A stretch of 64,000 nt of DNA from Citrifermentans bremense (GCF_014218275.1 NZ_AP023213.1:4336954-4400953), one strand, 5' to 3'. Shown: positions 54,706 through 63,130, counted from the first letter of the stretch. Translations and numbers: made by a program. Notes: generated by a model from the sequence alone, not told the origin.

Positions 54706-55063
54706 GCGCGTCCAGCAGCTTAAGCATGCCACCGGCGTTATCGTTGAGCGTCATCACCGAACGTCCCTCCTTGGCCGCAAGAACCTATCTGACGAACTGC
54801 CGATTTCAAACAAATACAAGTAAATACAAATCCCCCCGCCCCCCACTCAAAGGCATAGCACACGGATTTGACGGATAACGCGGATAGAATCAGACTGATC
54901 TTGAGAAAGCATCAGCGTCTAATCCGCGGTAATCGTTTTTAATCCGCGTCATCCGCGTGCGATGCCTCTGCCTTGGGTTGATAAATAGTTTTAACCGCTC
55001 CCGGTTTGTGCTAGTTATGTAGGACATTTTCCCAACCGTCTGTTCCCGCCAAGGAGGTTGACT
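54706..55063. other. intergenic region between the second transpeptidase and the selenoprotein gene
   Basis: The 358-base spacer contains the solo palindromic repeat and, near the end, an AAGGAGG ribosome site (55051-55057). I see no convincing -10/-35 pair; the selenoprotein promoter must lie between the repeat and 55050. Confidence 0.5.
54852..54966. repeat. solo 115-bp palindromic repeat (GxxExxY-associated family)
   Basis: The element starts GGCATAGCACACGGAT and ends ATCCGCGTGCGATGCC; its arms (GACGGATAACGCGGAT against AATCCGCGTCATCCGCG) form a long imperfect hairpin. Composition and ends match the repeats flanking the GxxExxY gene at 35331-35973, but no gene lies beside it. It is probably a MITE-like or footprint copy. 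Confidence 0.75.
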
Positions 55064-55318
55064 ATGAAGATCCGCAAAAAGATTCTCGATTTCGAGTATG
55101 AAGAGGTTCTGGAAGTCAAGTACCGCGAACTGATACGGGTGGGCTGCGCCGTCGCTGTCGGGTGCCCCGATTGACTCAAGAAGCACTTCGCGGTCGCGAA
55201 GCAAGCAGGCGCCACTGAAGCGGAACTGAACGAGGCCATGGCCTACGGCATGATCGCACCGTCCGGAAGGGCGAAAAACTTCGTGCTCGGCATGAAGGGG
55301 ACACTGGACGAGTTGTAA
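55064..55318 (+). CDS. AhpD-like (carboxymuconolactone decarboxylase family) selenoprotein with in-frame UGA
   Basis: Read with TGA at 55172-55174 as selenocysteine, this is an 84-residue protein: ATG at 55064 after an AAGGAGG site, then KYRELIRVGCAVAVGCPDU at residues 19-37 and LKKHFAVAKQAG, ending at TAA 55316-55318. C34-x-x-U37-x-x-x-H41 reproduces the CxxCxxxH active site of AhpD peroxidases, with the second Cys replaced by Sec. The frame continues in the same family fold after the UGA (ATEAELNEAMAYGMIA), which argues against a random stop. AhpD-like Sec proteins are known in Geobacter relatives. Ordinary ORF callers would split it. Confidence 0.85.
55172..55201 (+). promoter_or_regulatory. 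UGA codon and bacterial SECIS-like hairpin
   Basis: Just after the TGA (55172-55174) the sequence folds as CTTCGC (55186-55191), loop GGTC (55192-55195), GCGAAG (55196-55201). The loop begins 17 bases after the UGA. The E. coli fdhF SECIS element has a loop GGUC at a very similar distance, which is the site bound by SelB. This supports recoding of the UGA. Confidence 0.8.
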
Positions 55319-55419
55319 TCAGGCCGCAGAGTCTGATCCGCAGCTGGCGTGCAATAGCAGCTTGGGCCGGGACCTCCAGGGACCGGCCTTCACTTTTCGT
55401 AAGCGAGAGCCCATAGATC

Positions 55420-56763
55420 TTGAAGCGTCTTTTCATCAAAAAGAGAAGGAAGCCGGTCTCCATACGCCGCAACGTCGCCGCGCTTTCGATGCCGGTGCTC
55501 CTGTCGTCCCTGTTCCAGCGCTTGGTTTCCATTGTCGACATCTTCATGGTAGGCGGGCTGGGAGCTGCAGCCATCGCCGCCACCGGCCTCGGCCAGCTGC
55601 TAATCTTCGTGACCATGACGGTGTTCTGGGGGCTCTCCACCGGCGCCAACGTGGTCATCGCGCATCTGTGGGGAGCTGGGCGCCACCTGGAGGCGCGCCG
55701 GGCAGGGTTCGCCTCGCTTTTGCTTTGCGCCCTCCTTGCCGTGGCGGCGACGCTTCTAGGGAGCGGTTTCGGCAGCGAGGTGGCTACTTTCATGGGGGCG
55801 AGCCCCGACGTCCTGGCCTACGCCTCCCCCTACATCCGGCTGGTTTTTCTCTACTTCGCCTTCACCGCCGGGCTCAACATCCTTTCCGCCATCAGCCAGG
55901 GTACCGGCAACACCAGGACGCCGATGGAGGCGATCCTCCTGGTCAACATCCTGCACGTGGTCATCGCCTACCCGCTCATCTACGGCAAGTTCGGCTTCCC
56001 ACGCTACGGTGTGATCGGGGCGGCTTACGCCATAAACATCTCGGAGGCCGTCGGTTTCAGCTATCTGCTGATCCAGTCGCTCAGGAAGGGGTATCTCAAG
56101 ATCGGCCCCCCCGACCTGGTGCTATTGAAAAAGGTGTGGAAGATCGGCTACCCTGTCGCGCTGGAGCGGATCGCCCAACAGTCGGGGCAGCTTTTCTACT
56201 CCAAGTTCATCATCGGCTTCGGCACTGCCGCCTACGCGGCACACCAGATCGGCCTCTCCATCGAATCGCTCTCCTTCATGCCGGGGGCCGGCATGGGGAT
56301 CGCCGCCGCCACCTTGATGGGGCAGTCGCTTGGGGCCAAAAAGCTCAGGCGCGCCCACATGAGCCACACCGAGGCGCTACGGCTCGCCATCATCGTCATG
56401 GCCTGCATGGCTTGCCTCTTTTTCTTCATTCCGCACCACCTGATCGCCCTCTTCACCAGCGACCCCGACGTCATCGAAAAGGGGAGCGTCTTCCTGAAGC
56501 TGGTCGCCTTCGCCCAGGTGCCGCTCGCCATCTCCTTCGTCTATGCCGGGAGCCTGCGCGGCACAGGCGACACGCACTACGTATTCCTGGTGACCCTGGT
56601 CGCCATGTGGGGGATCAGGGTGCTTCTCTCCTACGTCGCCGCGGTCCCGCTGCATCTCTCGCTCTACGCCGTCTGGGGTGTGTTCCTCGTGGACTGGTTC
56701 TTCCGGGCGGGCGCCTTCTACTGGCGCTACCAGCGCCGCGACCTGCACAGCGTGATCATCTAG
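55420..56763 (+). CDS. MATE-family transporter
   Basis: The 447-residue protein has about twelve membrane helices in two MATE repeats: ALSMPVLLSSLFQRLVSIVD at the first, LEDIAQQSGQ-type KIGYPVALERIAQQSGQLFY at the second. It should export cations or drugs in exchange for Na+ or H+. Translation seems to start at a TTG (55420) with a basic stretch; the next ATG at 55489 would shorten the N-terminus past the first helix. It lies 101 bases downstream of the selenoprotein gene. Substrate unknown. Confidence 0.88.
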   Translation: MKRLFIKKRRKPVSIRRNVAALSMPVLLSSLFQRLVSIVDIFMVGGLGAAAIAATGLGQLLIFVTMTVFWGLSTGANVVIAHLWGAGRHLEARRAGFASLLLCALLAVAATLLGSGFGSEVATFMGASPDVLAYASPYIRLVFLYFAFTAGLNILSAISQGTGNTRTPMEAILLVNILHVVIAYPLIYGKFGFPRYGVIGAAYAINISEAVGFSYLLIQSLRKGYLKIGPPDLVLLKKVWKIGYPVALERIAQQSGQLFYSKFIIGFGTAAYAAHQIGLSIESLSFMPGAGMGIAAATLMGQSLGAKKLRRAHMSHTEALRLAIIVMACMACLFFFIPHHLIALFTSDPDVIEKGSVFLKLVAFAQVPLAISFVYAGSLRGTGDTHYVFLVTLVAMWGIRVLLSYVAAVPLHLSLYAVWGVFLVDWFFRAGAFYWRYQRRDLHSVII

Positions 56764-56766
56764 GCG

Positions 56767-57858
56767 ATGCAGCTCTCCTTCGCACCCACAGTTGACGGCG
56801 ACGAGATACAGAGACGGCTGGAACTGCTCCTGGTCCCGGGCCCTCTCCTCGACGCGCCGCTTTCCTTGAGGATTGACCGCCTCGCCCGCTCCTTCGCAGG
56901 CTACGCGGCGAGTTATCCCCTGCCGCTTTGGGCTCCGGGGCTCGTGATCGACAACGAGATGCGGAGCCTGACCGAGGCGCTCCTCCCGATGGCTGAGATC
57001 CGCCCTCTTTTCGAGCGCCTGCTTAAGAAGGGGTGCCGCTTCTCCCCTCTTCTCTCCGGCTGCTACCTCCACAGCTCTGCCAGCTGGATCGATTTCCTGC
57101 AGCGCCTGCACCCTCCTCTGCCGCTGGCTAACCCCGCCGCCACCCTCTCCCGGCTGGCCGAAGACTTTGAGGCGCGGCGGCGTTTTCTCTTCTCGCTGAT
57201 GCTCCCACACCACTACGGCGGCGGCTTCGACCGCTACCCCCTGCAGTCGCAGTGGCTTTCCGGGTGGCTAAAGGAGCGGGCGGGAAGTTTTATCCGGGGG
57301 ATCCGGGTCCTGGACAGCGCCTGCGGCAGCGGCGAGGGAACTTACCAGGTTGCGGAACTGCTGCAGGAAGCTGGTTATTCGGGGAGGAGTTGCGAGGTGC
57401 ACGGGTCGACTCTGGAAGAGATCGAGCTCTTCGCGGCGGCTCATCTCTACTTCCCGCACGACCCGCAGCGGGAACGAGAGTACCGGGCGCGGACGGCGCC
57501 GCTTTTAAGCGCGGCCGATCCCCCCAGGCTCGAGTTTTATCTGGACCGGGTCGGTTCCGTCCCACAAAGGGAGCCGTACCACCTGGTCTTATGCAACGGC
57601 CTTTTGGGCGGGCCGCTGCTGCACGATGAGGCTGGGCTCGACGCGGCCTTCGCCGGCCTTGCCGCGCGTCTTCTCCCGGGCGGGGTCCTCTTGGCCGCCG
57701 ACCGCTTCCACGCCGGGTGGCGGCTGCGGGTGCCGGCGGAGAGGCTCAAGGAGTTGATGCAGGCGCACGGGCTCACGCCGATCGAGGTGCCGGAAGGGAT
57801 CGCAGGGAAGAAAGAGGCCGTTCTCGTGCAGTACCCCAAAGGCGTCGCACGCGGATGA
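56767..57858 (+). CDS. SAM-dependent methyltransferase (CheR-like fold)
   Basis: The 363-residue protein has an N-terminal helical region of about 170 residues and a C-terminal Rossmann-like fold with motif I RVLDSACGSGEGTYQVAEL near 182, an acidic residue after beta 2 (EVHGSTLEEIELF), LVLCNGLLGGPLL near 275 and LLPGGVLLAADRF near 298. This resembles CheR-type class I methyltransferases with an expanded front domain; its substrate is unknown. The last residues (GVARG) and the stop codon lie in the 9-bp repeat at 57850-57892. It starts 3 bases after the MATE stop, so they are co-transcribed. Confidence 0.75.
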   Translation: MQLSFAPTVDGDEIQRRLELLLVPGPLLDAPLSLRIDRLARSFAGYAASYPLPLWAPGLVIDNEMRSLTEALLPMAEIRPLFERLLKKGCRFSPLLSGCYLHSSASWIDFLQRLHPPLPLANPAATLSRLAEDFEARRRFLFSLMLPHHYGGGFDRYPLQSQWLSGWLKERAGSFIRGIRVLDSACGSGEGTYQVAELLQEAGYSGRSCEVHGSTLEEIELFAAAHLYFPHDPQREREYRARTAPLLSAADPPRLEFYLDRVGSVPQREPYHLVLCNGLLGGPLLHDEAGLDAAFAGLAARLLPGGVLLAADRFHAGWRLRVPAERLKELMQAHGLTPIEVPEGIAGKKEAVLVQYPKGVARG

Positions 57859-57916
57859 CGCGGATGACGCGGATGACGCGGATGACGCGGATTCCTGCGG
57901 ATTAATCTGGATAAAC
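57842..57916. repeat. degenerate palindromic repeat with 9-bp tandem expansion
   Basis: GCGTCGCACGCGGATGACG starts like the flanking repeats of the GxxExxY gene, and the unit GCGGATGAC is then repeated about four times (57850-57892), followed by a GCGGATTAATCTGGATAA arm. It is probably a deleted and slipped copy of the same element family. The 3' end of the preceding gene lies within it. Confidence 0.7.
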
Positions 57917-57990
57917 AGTGTGAGGGTCTTTGGTACAGAGACGACGGCCACTTTCACCCCGGACTTGCTGATCAACAGGGGATTTTGCAA

Positions 57991-58022
57991 AAAAAGGGAC
58001 GCAGCCTGATGGCCCGTCCCTC
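57991..58022 (-). terminator. fabH terminator
   Basis: On the minus strand AGGGACG pairs with CGTCCCT across a 12-base loop, followed by a T-run. It lies between the converging methyltransferase and fabH genes. Confidence 0.8.
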
Positions 58023-58084
58023 TTACTTTAACTTCTCAATCCGCTCTATTCTTAATCTCAATCTTAATCTGATTCCCTCTTACT

Positions 58085-59065
58085 CTACGCCTTAAGCAGC
58101 ACGCCTCCCCATGACAGCCCGCCTCCGAACCCCATCATCAGCACCGTCTCGCCGGGCTTGATAACGCCGTTTCTTCGGTTCTCATCGAGCGCGAGCCCCA
58201 GCGACGCAGCCGCGGTGTTTCCGTAACGGTCGAGGTTCAGCAGGAACTTCTCCTTGGGGATCCCGGTCTTCTTGGAGATGAAGTCGATGATCCTGACGTT
58301 CGCCTGGTGCGGGATGATGTGGTCTATTTGCTCCGGCTTTATCCCCGCCCGCCCCGCCAGGTCGGAGATGATGCGCGGGATGACGTCGGTGGCAAAGGTG
58401 AAGACGCTTTTGCCGGCCATCTTGAAGGTGTTCTCCTTGAGCGCGATGCTCTCGGCGCTGATCGGCTTGCGCGATCCGGAGGAAGGAACCTGGATCAGCT
58501 CCCACCCCCTGCCGTCGCTCTGCATCATGGTGTGCTGGATCCCCTTGCCGGACGTCCCGGCACCGAGAACGACGGCGCCGGCGCCATCGCCGAAAAGCGG
58601 GGCGGACCCCTTGTCGTCAAAGTCCAGTATTTTCGAATAGGTATCGGCGCCGATCAGCAGCACCTTGCGGTATTTGCCCGACAGGATCAGGTTGTCGGCG
58701 ACCTCCATCCCGTAGATGAAACTGCTGCACACCGCGTTCATGTCGAAGGCGAAGGCGCGCTCAGCTCCGATGTTCTTTTGCACCATGCAGGCGGTGGCGG
58801 GAAGGATCATGTCGGGGGTGGAAGTGGCGACGATGATGCAGTCGATCTCGAGAGGGTCGAGGTCGGCGTTCTCCAAAGCGCGCAGGGCGGCGCCGGTGGC
58901 GAGGTCCGAGGTCGCTTCCTCTTCTGCGGCGAAGCGGCGCTCGCGGATGCCGGTCCTGGAATGGATCCAGGCGTCTGCATCATCAACTAGGTACTCAAAG
59001 AAGCTATTGGGGACGACACGGGCGGGGACGTGCCCGCCGGTGCCAAGGATTTCCGCATGCAGCAT
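58085..59065 (-). CDS. fabH: beta-ketoacyl-ACP synthase III (FabH)
   Basis: A 326-residue condensing enzyme that starts fatty acid synthesis from acetyl-CoA and malonyl-ACP. The Cys-His-Asn triad is seen in AVCSSFIYGMEV (Cys near 112), IIPHQANVRI (His near 250) and RYGNTAAASLG (Asn near 282). Also present is GDGAGAVVLGAGTSG and the C-terminal GFGGGLSWGGVLLK. An isolated fabH outside the fab cluster may have a specialised role, e.g. with different primer specificity. Confidence 0.93.
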   Translation of the reverse strand: MLHAEILGTGGHVPARVVPNSFFEYLVDDADAWIHSRTGIRERRFAAEEEATSDLATGAALRALENADLDPLEIDCIIVATSTPDMILPATACMVQKNIGAERAFAFDMNAVCSSFIYGMEVADNLILSGKYRKVLLIGADTYSKILDFDDKGSAPLFGDGAGAVVLGAGTSGKGIQHTMMQSDGRGWELIQVPSSGSRKPISAESIALKENTFKMAGKSVFTFATDVIPRIISDLAGRAGIKPEQIDHIIPHQANVRIIDFISKKTGIPKEKFLLNLDRYGNTAAASLGLALDENRRNGVIKPGETVLMMGFGGGLSWGGVLLKA

Positions 59066-59141
59066 GTCAGTGCGCCTCCCTTGCTTCCCGCGAATGGGAT
59101 CGCGGAAACGTACTGTTTATCTCATAATAAAATACCGTTTG

Positions 59142-59462
59142 TCAATTAATTTGACTCTCCTTATCGAAAATGGCATCCACCACCCCGTAGACCCACAAAA
59201 GAAGGAACCCCACCATGAGCCATTTGGCATAGGGGGAGTCGGTCTGGATCGACGCGAGCACGCGCTCGGCATCCATCCCCCCGCCCCGCGCCGCGAGCAT
59301 CAGCTTTCCCGCGCTGCGCATGGCTATGAAGAGCCCTCCCAGGATGAAGACGTTGTCGAGCAGAATCATCACGCCGCCTTTGACGCGGCTGCCGCGGTAC
59401 AGCTGCCCGAGCCCCGGCAGCACCAGCGCGGAAAGCGCCACGGCTTTGATCTTGTTTCCCAT
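59142..59462 (-). CDS. small membrane protein
   Basis: The 106-residue protein has two or three hydrophobic segments (about 8-20, 32-48 and 82-98) and the Gly-rich LPGLGQLYRGSRVKGGVMIL near the N-terminus, similar to DUF5683/TM2-like small membrane proteins of unknown role. It lies upstream of fabH on the same strand with a 76-base gap. Confidence 0.7.
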   Translation of the reverse strand: MGNKIKAVALSALVLPGLGQLYRGSRVKGGVMILLDNVFILGGLFIAMRSAGKLMLAARGGGMDAERVLASIQTDSPYAKWLMVGFLLLWVYGVVDAIFDKESQIN

Positions 59463-59565
59463 CTTTGTTTTCTCCTTCTAGCTAACGGCGCGGTGCCCGC
59501 GCCGGGTTGGAAATCATCGTTTTTATGTTGTGAAATGCTGGAATTTCTGCTAGTTGTTCACCACT

Positions 59566-60141
59566 ATGGACAAATCCTCATCCATGAAAAGACGCGAAGC
59601 CATCATGCCGCTCCTCAAGGATCCGGAGGTGGAGGTGCGCCTGGCTGCCGCTCGCGCGCTGGAAAAGCTGGAGGCGGCCGAGAGCCTGGAAGAGGTCTTC
59701 GAGCGGCTGAAACGCGGGGACCGCGCCACCAAGGTGGCCGCCATCTACGCGCTGGGACAGATCGGGGGAGCCAAGGTGCTGCCGGTCCTTTTTTACTGCG
59801 CGGGAAGAAGCGAGGAAGACATCAAGTGCGCGGCGATACGCGTGCTGGGCGAGGTGGAGCTCCCTGAGGCGGTGCCGGTCCTTATGGGGCAGCTCAAAGA
59901 ACCGGCGCCCGAGGTGCGGGCCGCGGCCATCGAGGCGCTTTCCCACTACCGCGACCCCGCCCTGGTCCCCCGGCTGCTCCCTTTCCTGGATGAAAACGAC
60001 GGCATGGTCGACGCCGAAGCCGCACTGGCACTCGGGCGCATCGGTGACGCCTCGCTCGCCGAACCGCTGATGAAGCTGGTGAACTCCCCCCACGAAAGAA
60101 CCCGCGCCGCCGCGGCGACAGCCCTGTCGCTGCTCCCCTGA
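59566..60141 (+). CDS. HEAT-repeat protein
   Basis: A 191-residue protein made of about five HEAT/PBS-lyase-like repeats (for example PEVEVRLAAARALEKL, RATKVAAIYALGQIGG, DIKCAAIRVLGEVELP, PEVRAAAIEALSHYRD). Such scaffolds bind partner proteins. The ATG at 59566 is chosen; a TTG at 59554 is also possible and neither has a strong ribosome site. It is divergent from the fabH unit and convergent with the HD-GYP gene. Confidence 0.85.
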   Translation: MDKSSSMKRREAIMPLLKDPEVEVRLAAARALEKLEAAESLEEVFERLKRGDRATKVAAIYALGQIGGAKVLPVLFYCAGRSEEDIKCAAIRVLGEVELPEAVPVLMGQLKEPAPEVRAAAIEALSHYRDPALVPRLLPFLDENDGMVDAEAALALGRIGDASLAEPLMKLVNSPHERTRAAAATALSLLP

Positions 60142-60147
60142 CCCTCC

Positions 60148-61458
60148 CTAGAAGTAGCGCGCCACGTCGATCCCCTTTACCAGAGGATCCACCAGGTCCA
60201 CGATGCAGTCGCCGCTCGAGATCAGGCTTCTCAGTTCGGGCTCGTCGAGCATGCTCCCTTGCCGGTCCATGACCACCTTCACCACCGCGGCGCCGCAGGG
60301 CTGGCTGCTGGGGGCGAAGACGACCGCGATCTCGTTGCTGTCGAGACGGACCAGGCTTCCCGTCGGGTACTTCCCGGTCAGTTCCATGAACCGTTCCACG
60401 ACGGCGCCGTCAAGGCTACCCCCCACGGCCTTCCTGATCTCCTTCATCGCCTGGTCGGGGAGCATGGGGCGCTGGTAGCTTCTGAGCGTGGTGGTGGCGT
60501 CGTAGAAGTCGGCGACCGCTACGATCTTGCTGGTGGTGCCGAACTCCTTATCCCTGGCCCACTCCGGGTAGCCGGCCCGGTCGTAGCGGATGTGGTGCCC
60601 AAGCACCGCCTCCGCCACCTTCTCCGACACCCCTTCCATCTCCCGCACGATGGCGGCGCCGTATTCCGGGTGCTTCCTCATCTCCACGAACTCGTCGCTG
60701 TTCAATTTTCCCGGCTTGTTGAGGATGTCCTTGTCCACCCGCGTCTTGCCGATGTCGTGGAGAAAACCGGCCAGCCCGCTTTCCTCCACTTCTGGCTCCC
60801 GGTGCCCCATGGACGCCGAGAGCGCCATGGAGAGCACCCCCACGTTGACGCTGTGCTGGAAGGTGTAGTTGTCGTAATCCTTGATCAGGGCCAGGCCCAG
60901 GAGCGCGGCGGGCTCCTTGATCGCCGCGGAGGCGAGGCTGCTCACCACGGTGAGCATGCGCCGGGAGTTGGGTATGCGCCCCTTGCCGATCTCCTCGAAG
61001 ATGTCGCGCACCGCGCTCACCGCTTCGTTGTAGGTGTGGGAGAGGGAATCCTCCTCCATCACCTCGATCAGTTTTACGCCGGCCTCCTTGAGCCCACGGG
61101 AGAGTTCGCCGGCCTCGCCGCTTCCCTCCGCGAGAAGGCGCGCCAGCACGGACAGGTCCGGCGCCAGCACCCCCGGCTTCAGGACCAACCCGGCAATCCC
61201 CTTCTCCTCCAGGCGGTTGATCAGCTCCTGCAGCGGCGCAGGGGGGGCGAAGAAGAGATGCTCGCCCACGGAGAGAACGCCGTCCACTACTGCCAGCCGC
61301 AGGTCTCCGCCGTTTCTCTGCAGCACCAGCATCAGGTTTTCCATCTCCCGGAAGGGCTGCAACGAGGCGGGGTGCCCCGGAGGGTAGAGCCCCGCCCCCT
61401 TGATCGCCCCCGACAGCAGAGTCGCCAGGCGTTGTGCATGCTGCAGGCCGTCAATCAT
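60148..61458 (-). CDS. HD-GYP domain protein with N-terminal sensor domain
   Basis: The 436-residue protein has an N-terminal region of about 135 residues (KGAGLYPPGHPASLQPF, LAVVDGVLSVGEHLFF) and an HD-GYP domain: HSVNVGVLSMALS, GFLHDIGKTRVDKDILNKPGKL, HPEYGAAIVREM and HHIRYDRAGYPEW, which includes the GYP. HD-GYP enzymes hydrolyse c-di-GMP or cGAMP. The start at 61458 follows CAGGAGGG; the upstream gene overlaps by 8 bases. Its first domain resembles that of the upstream HEAT protein. Confidence 0.9.
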   Translation of the reverse strand: MIDGLQHAQRLATLLSGAIKGAGLYPPGHPASLQPFREMENLMLVLQRNGGDLRLAVVDGVLSVGEHLFFAPPAPLQELINRLEEKGIAGLVLKPGVLAPDLSVLARLLAEGSGEAGELSRGLKEAGVKLIEVMEEDSLSHTYNEAVSAVRDIFEEIGKGRIPNSRRMLTVVSSLASAAIKEPAALLGLALIKDYDNYTFQHSVNVGVLSMALSASMGHREPEVEESGLAGFLHDIGKTRVDKDILNKPGKLNSDEFVEMRKHPEYGAAIVREMEGVSEKVAEAVLGHHIRYDRAGYPEWARDKEFGTTSKIVAVADFYDATTTLRSYQRPMLPDQAMKEIRKAVGGSLDGAVVERFMELTGKYPTGSLVRLDSNEIAVVFAPSSQPCGAAVVKVVMDRQGSMLDEPELRSLISSGDCIVDLVDPLVKGIDVARYF

Positions 61459-63019
61459 GGGTCCCTCCTGAGATCCTTTCGATGGCGTCCAATGCCTCCC
61501 GGCAGGACTCGGCGAGCGCGCCGGAGCCGCGGGCGAGCGTGCTGAGGGCGGCAATCGCCGTCTCGTCGCCCAGCATCCCCAGCGTCGAGGCGACCGCCAC
61601 CTTGAGTTCGAGCCAGCGCCCCATGACCGGCCAGCCGCGGGTGCCGAGCATCTTGAGCAGTTGCGGCGTGACCCTGCGGTCGCCGATGCGCCCCAGTGCC
61701 GTCACCACTTCCTTCTTCACTCCGAGCTCCTTCAACAGGAGGTCGCGGCGCTCCAGAAGCTTCAAAAGCGCAGGCACCGCCTCGCGGCTCCGCATAAGCC
61801 CCAGGGAGAGTATGGCGTGGCGCACCACACCCTCGTCCTCCTCTTCCAGCAGCGGCAGCAGCAGGAGCACCGACGCCTCCCCCCCTATCTTCATCAGGGC
61901 CCGGACCGCTTCCTTGCGCACCCGGACGTCGTGGTGGTACAAGGGGCGCTTGAGGGCAAGGACGCAGTCGGCGCAGCGCAACTCCCCAATGATCGCCACC
62001 ATGTTGCGCACCACGTACCAGCGCTCGTCCTTTAGCATCGCGACCAGAGGCGCTACGGCGGACTGCCCCATGGCAACGAGCGCTGCGGCGAGCGATTTCC
62101 TTTCGAAGAGCCCCTGGGCCAGGCAGATTCTCTGGATCACCCAGTAGGCCCCTTTCCCCCCAAGGACCGCCAGCACCCGGTGGATCGAATCCCGCACCTC
62201 GCAGTCGCGGCTCTCCAGCGCGTTCATCAGCTGGTCCGCCGCTCCGTCCGCCAGTTGATCCAGCGTGAACAGGGCGTACTCCCGCTGGGGGAGGCTCCGT
62301 TCCGGCTCCTGATGCTGGCGCAGCAGCTCCTCCAGGATGGTGAGGACCGGGACCTGCTGCGGGTCGGCGTGATACCCCGCCATCAGCTCCCGTCCCAGAT
62401 CCTGGTAGCGCATGTCGCTTTGTTCCCCCGCCATCAGCAGCAGCAGTTCGCCGATGCCGCGCTGCTGGTTCGCGGGTGACGGGGGAGCCCCTAGAGAGGG
62501 GATGCTATCCCAGCCCTCCTGCTCCCCTTCCTGGTATGCGGGGCGCTTGGCCCAGATGGAGGCCAAGTCCTTTTCGTTGACCCAGATGGTCCGCACCCCT
62601 TTGTCTTCCAGCTCTTTGGCAAGGCCGCCGGCGGCGGCCCCCTTCTGCGGGTCACAGTTGAGCAGATGCACGAAGACCCCCAGGTCTCCGGGGATGAGGT
62701 CCTGCATGAAGCTTATGTTGGCGATCCTGCGGATGAAGCACTCATGCGCCAGCTGCTGCACCATGCTGTTCCCCTGCACAGGCTCTCCCGTCAAGATAAA
62801 GCCCTGCCGGTTCACGCCGAGCACCAGCTCGCGGTCCGCTACGAGCCTTCTCAGGCCGTCGTAGGCGCGCTGCAGGGTCTCGGTGCGGTACGGGTGCCCC
62901 TTGGGGTAGAAACCCGCCCCCTTCACCGCCTTGTGCAACTCGACCAGCGCCTGGACCAGGAACCCCGGGTTCTCCGCCGGCGGGACGAGCTTGAGCAGTT
63001 TCTTGTTTACGACTGGCAA
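61451..63019 (-). CDS. HEAT-repeat protein with shared N-terminal domain
   Basis: The 522-residue protein starts with a domain like that of the downstream HD-GYP protein (KGAGFYPKGHPYRTETLQ, ELVLGVNRQGFILTGEP; about 30-170) and continues with HEAT repeats (NALESRDCEVRDSIHRVLAVL, ALVAMGQSAVAPLVAML, VRKEAVRALMKIGGEASVL). It has no catalytic motif. The shared front domain, the overlap with the HD-GYP gene and the order suggest the two act together. No receptor function can be deduced. Confidence 0.85.
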   Translation of the reverse strand: MPVVNKKLLKLVPPAENPGFLVQALVELHKAVKGAGFYPKGHPYRTETLQRAYDGLRRLVADRELVLGVNRQGFILTGEPVQGNSMVQQLAHECFIRRIANISFMQDLIPGDLGVFVHLLNCDPQKGAAAGGLAKELEDKGVRTIWVNEKDLASIWAKRPAYQEGEQEGWDSIPSLGAPPSPANQQRGIGELLLLMAGEQSDMRYQDLGRELMAGYHADPQQVPVLTILEELLRQHQEPERSLPQREYALFTLDQLADGAADQLMNALESRDCEVRDSIHRVLAVLGGKGAYWVIQRICLAQGLFERKSLAAALVAMGQSAVAPLVAMLKDERWYVVRNMVAIIGELRCADCVLALKRPLYHHDVRVRKEAVRALMKIGGEASVLLLLPLLEEEDEGVVRHAILSLGLMRSREAVPALLKLLERRDLLLKELGVKKEVVTALGRIGDRRVTPQLLKMLGTRGWPVMGRWLELKVAVASTLGMLGDETAIAALSTLARGSGALAESCREALDAIERISGGTHD

Positions 63020-63130
63020 AGATGCCTCCCCTGACCCAACCCTTACACATTAGAGCCGTGCGCGATTTTATCTCACCGAGCGAAAGCTTGTCAAACTAAT
63101 AGGGGGCGCGGCCGCAGAAGTGCGCCGCAG

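Noticed and set aside
55172-55174. TGA in the AhpD-like gene as a nonsense mutation (pseudogene)
   Set aside because: The stop is exactly at the redox-active residue, the frame is intact on both sides, and a SECIS-like hairpin with GGUC loop follows; selenocysteine explains it better.
57850-57892. CRISPR-like or minisatellite coding repeat
   Set aside because: The 9-bp units are a slipped tandem array inside the palindromic repeat family; only the first few codons are translated.
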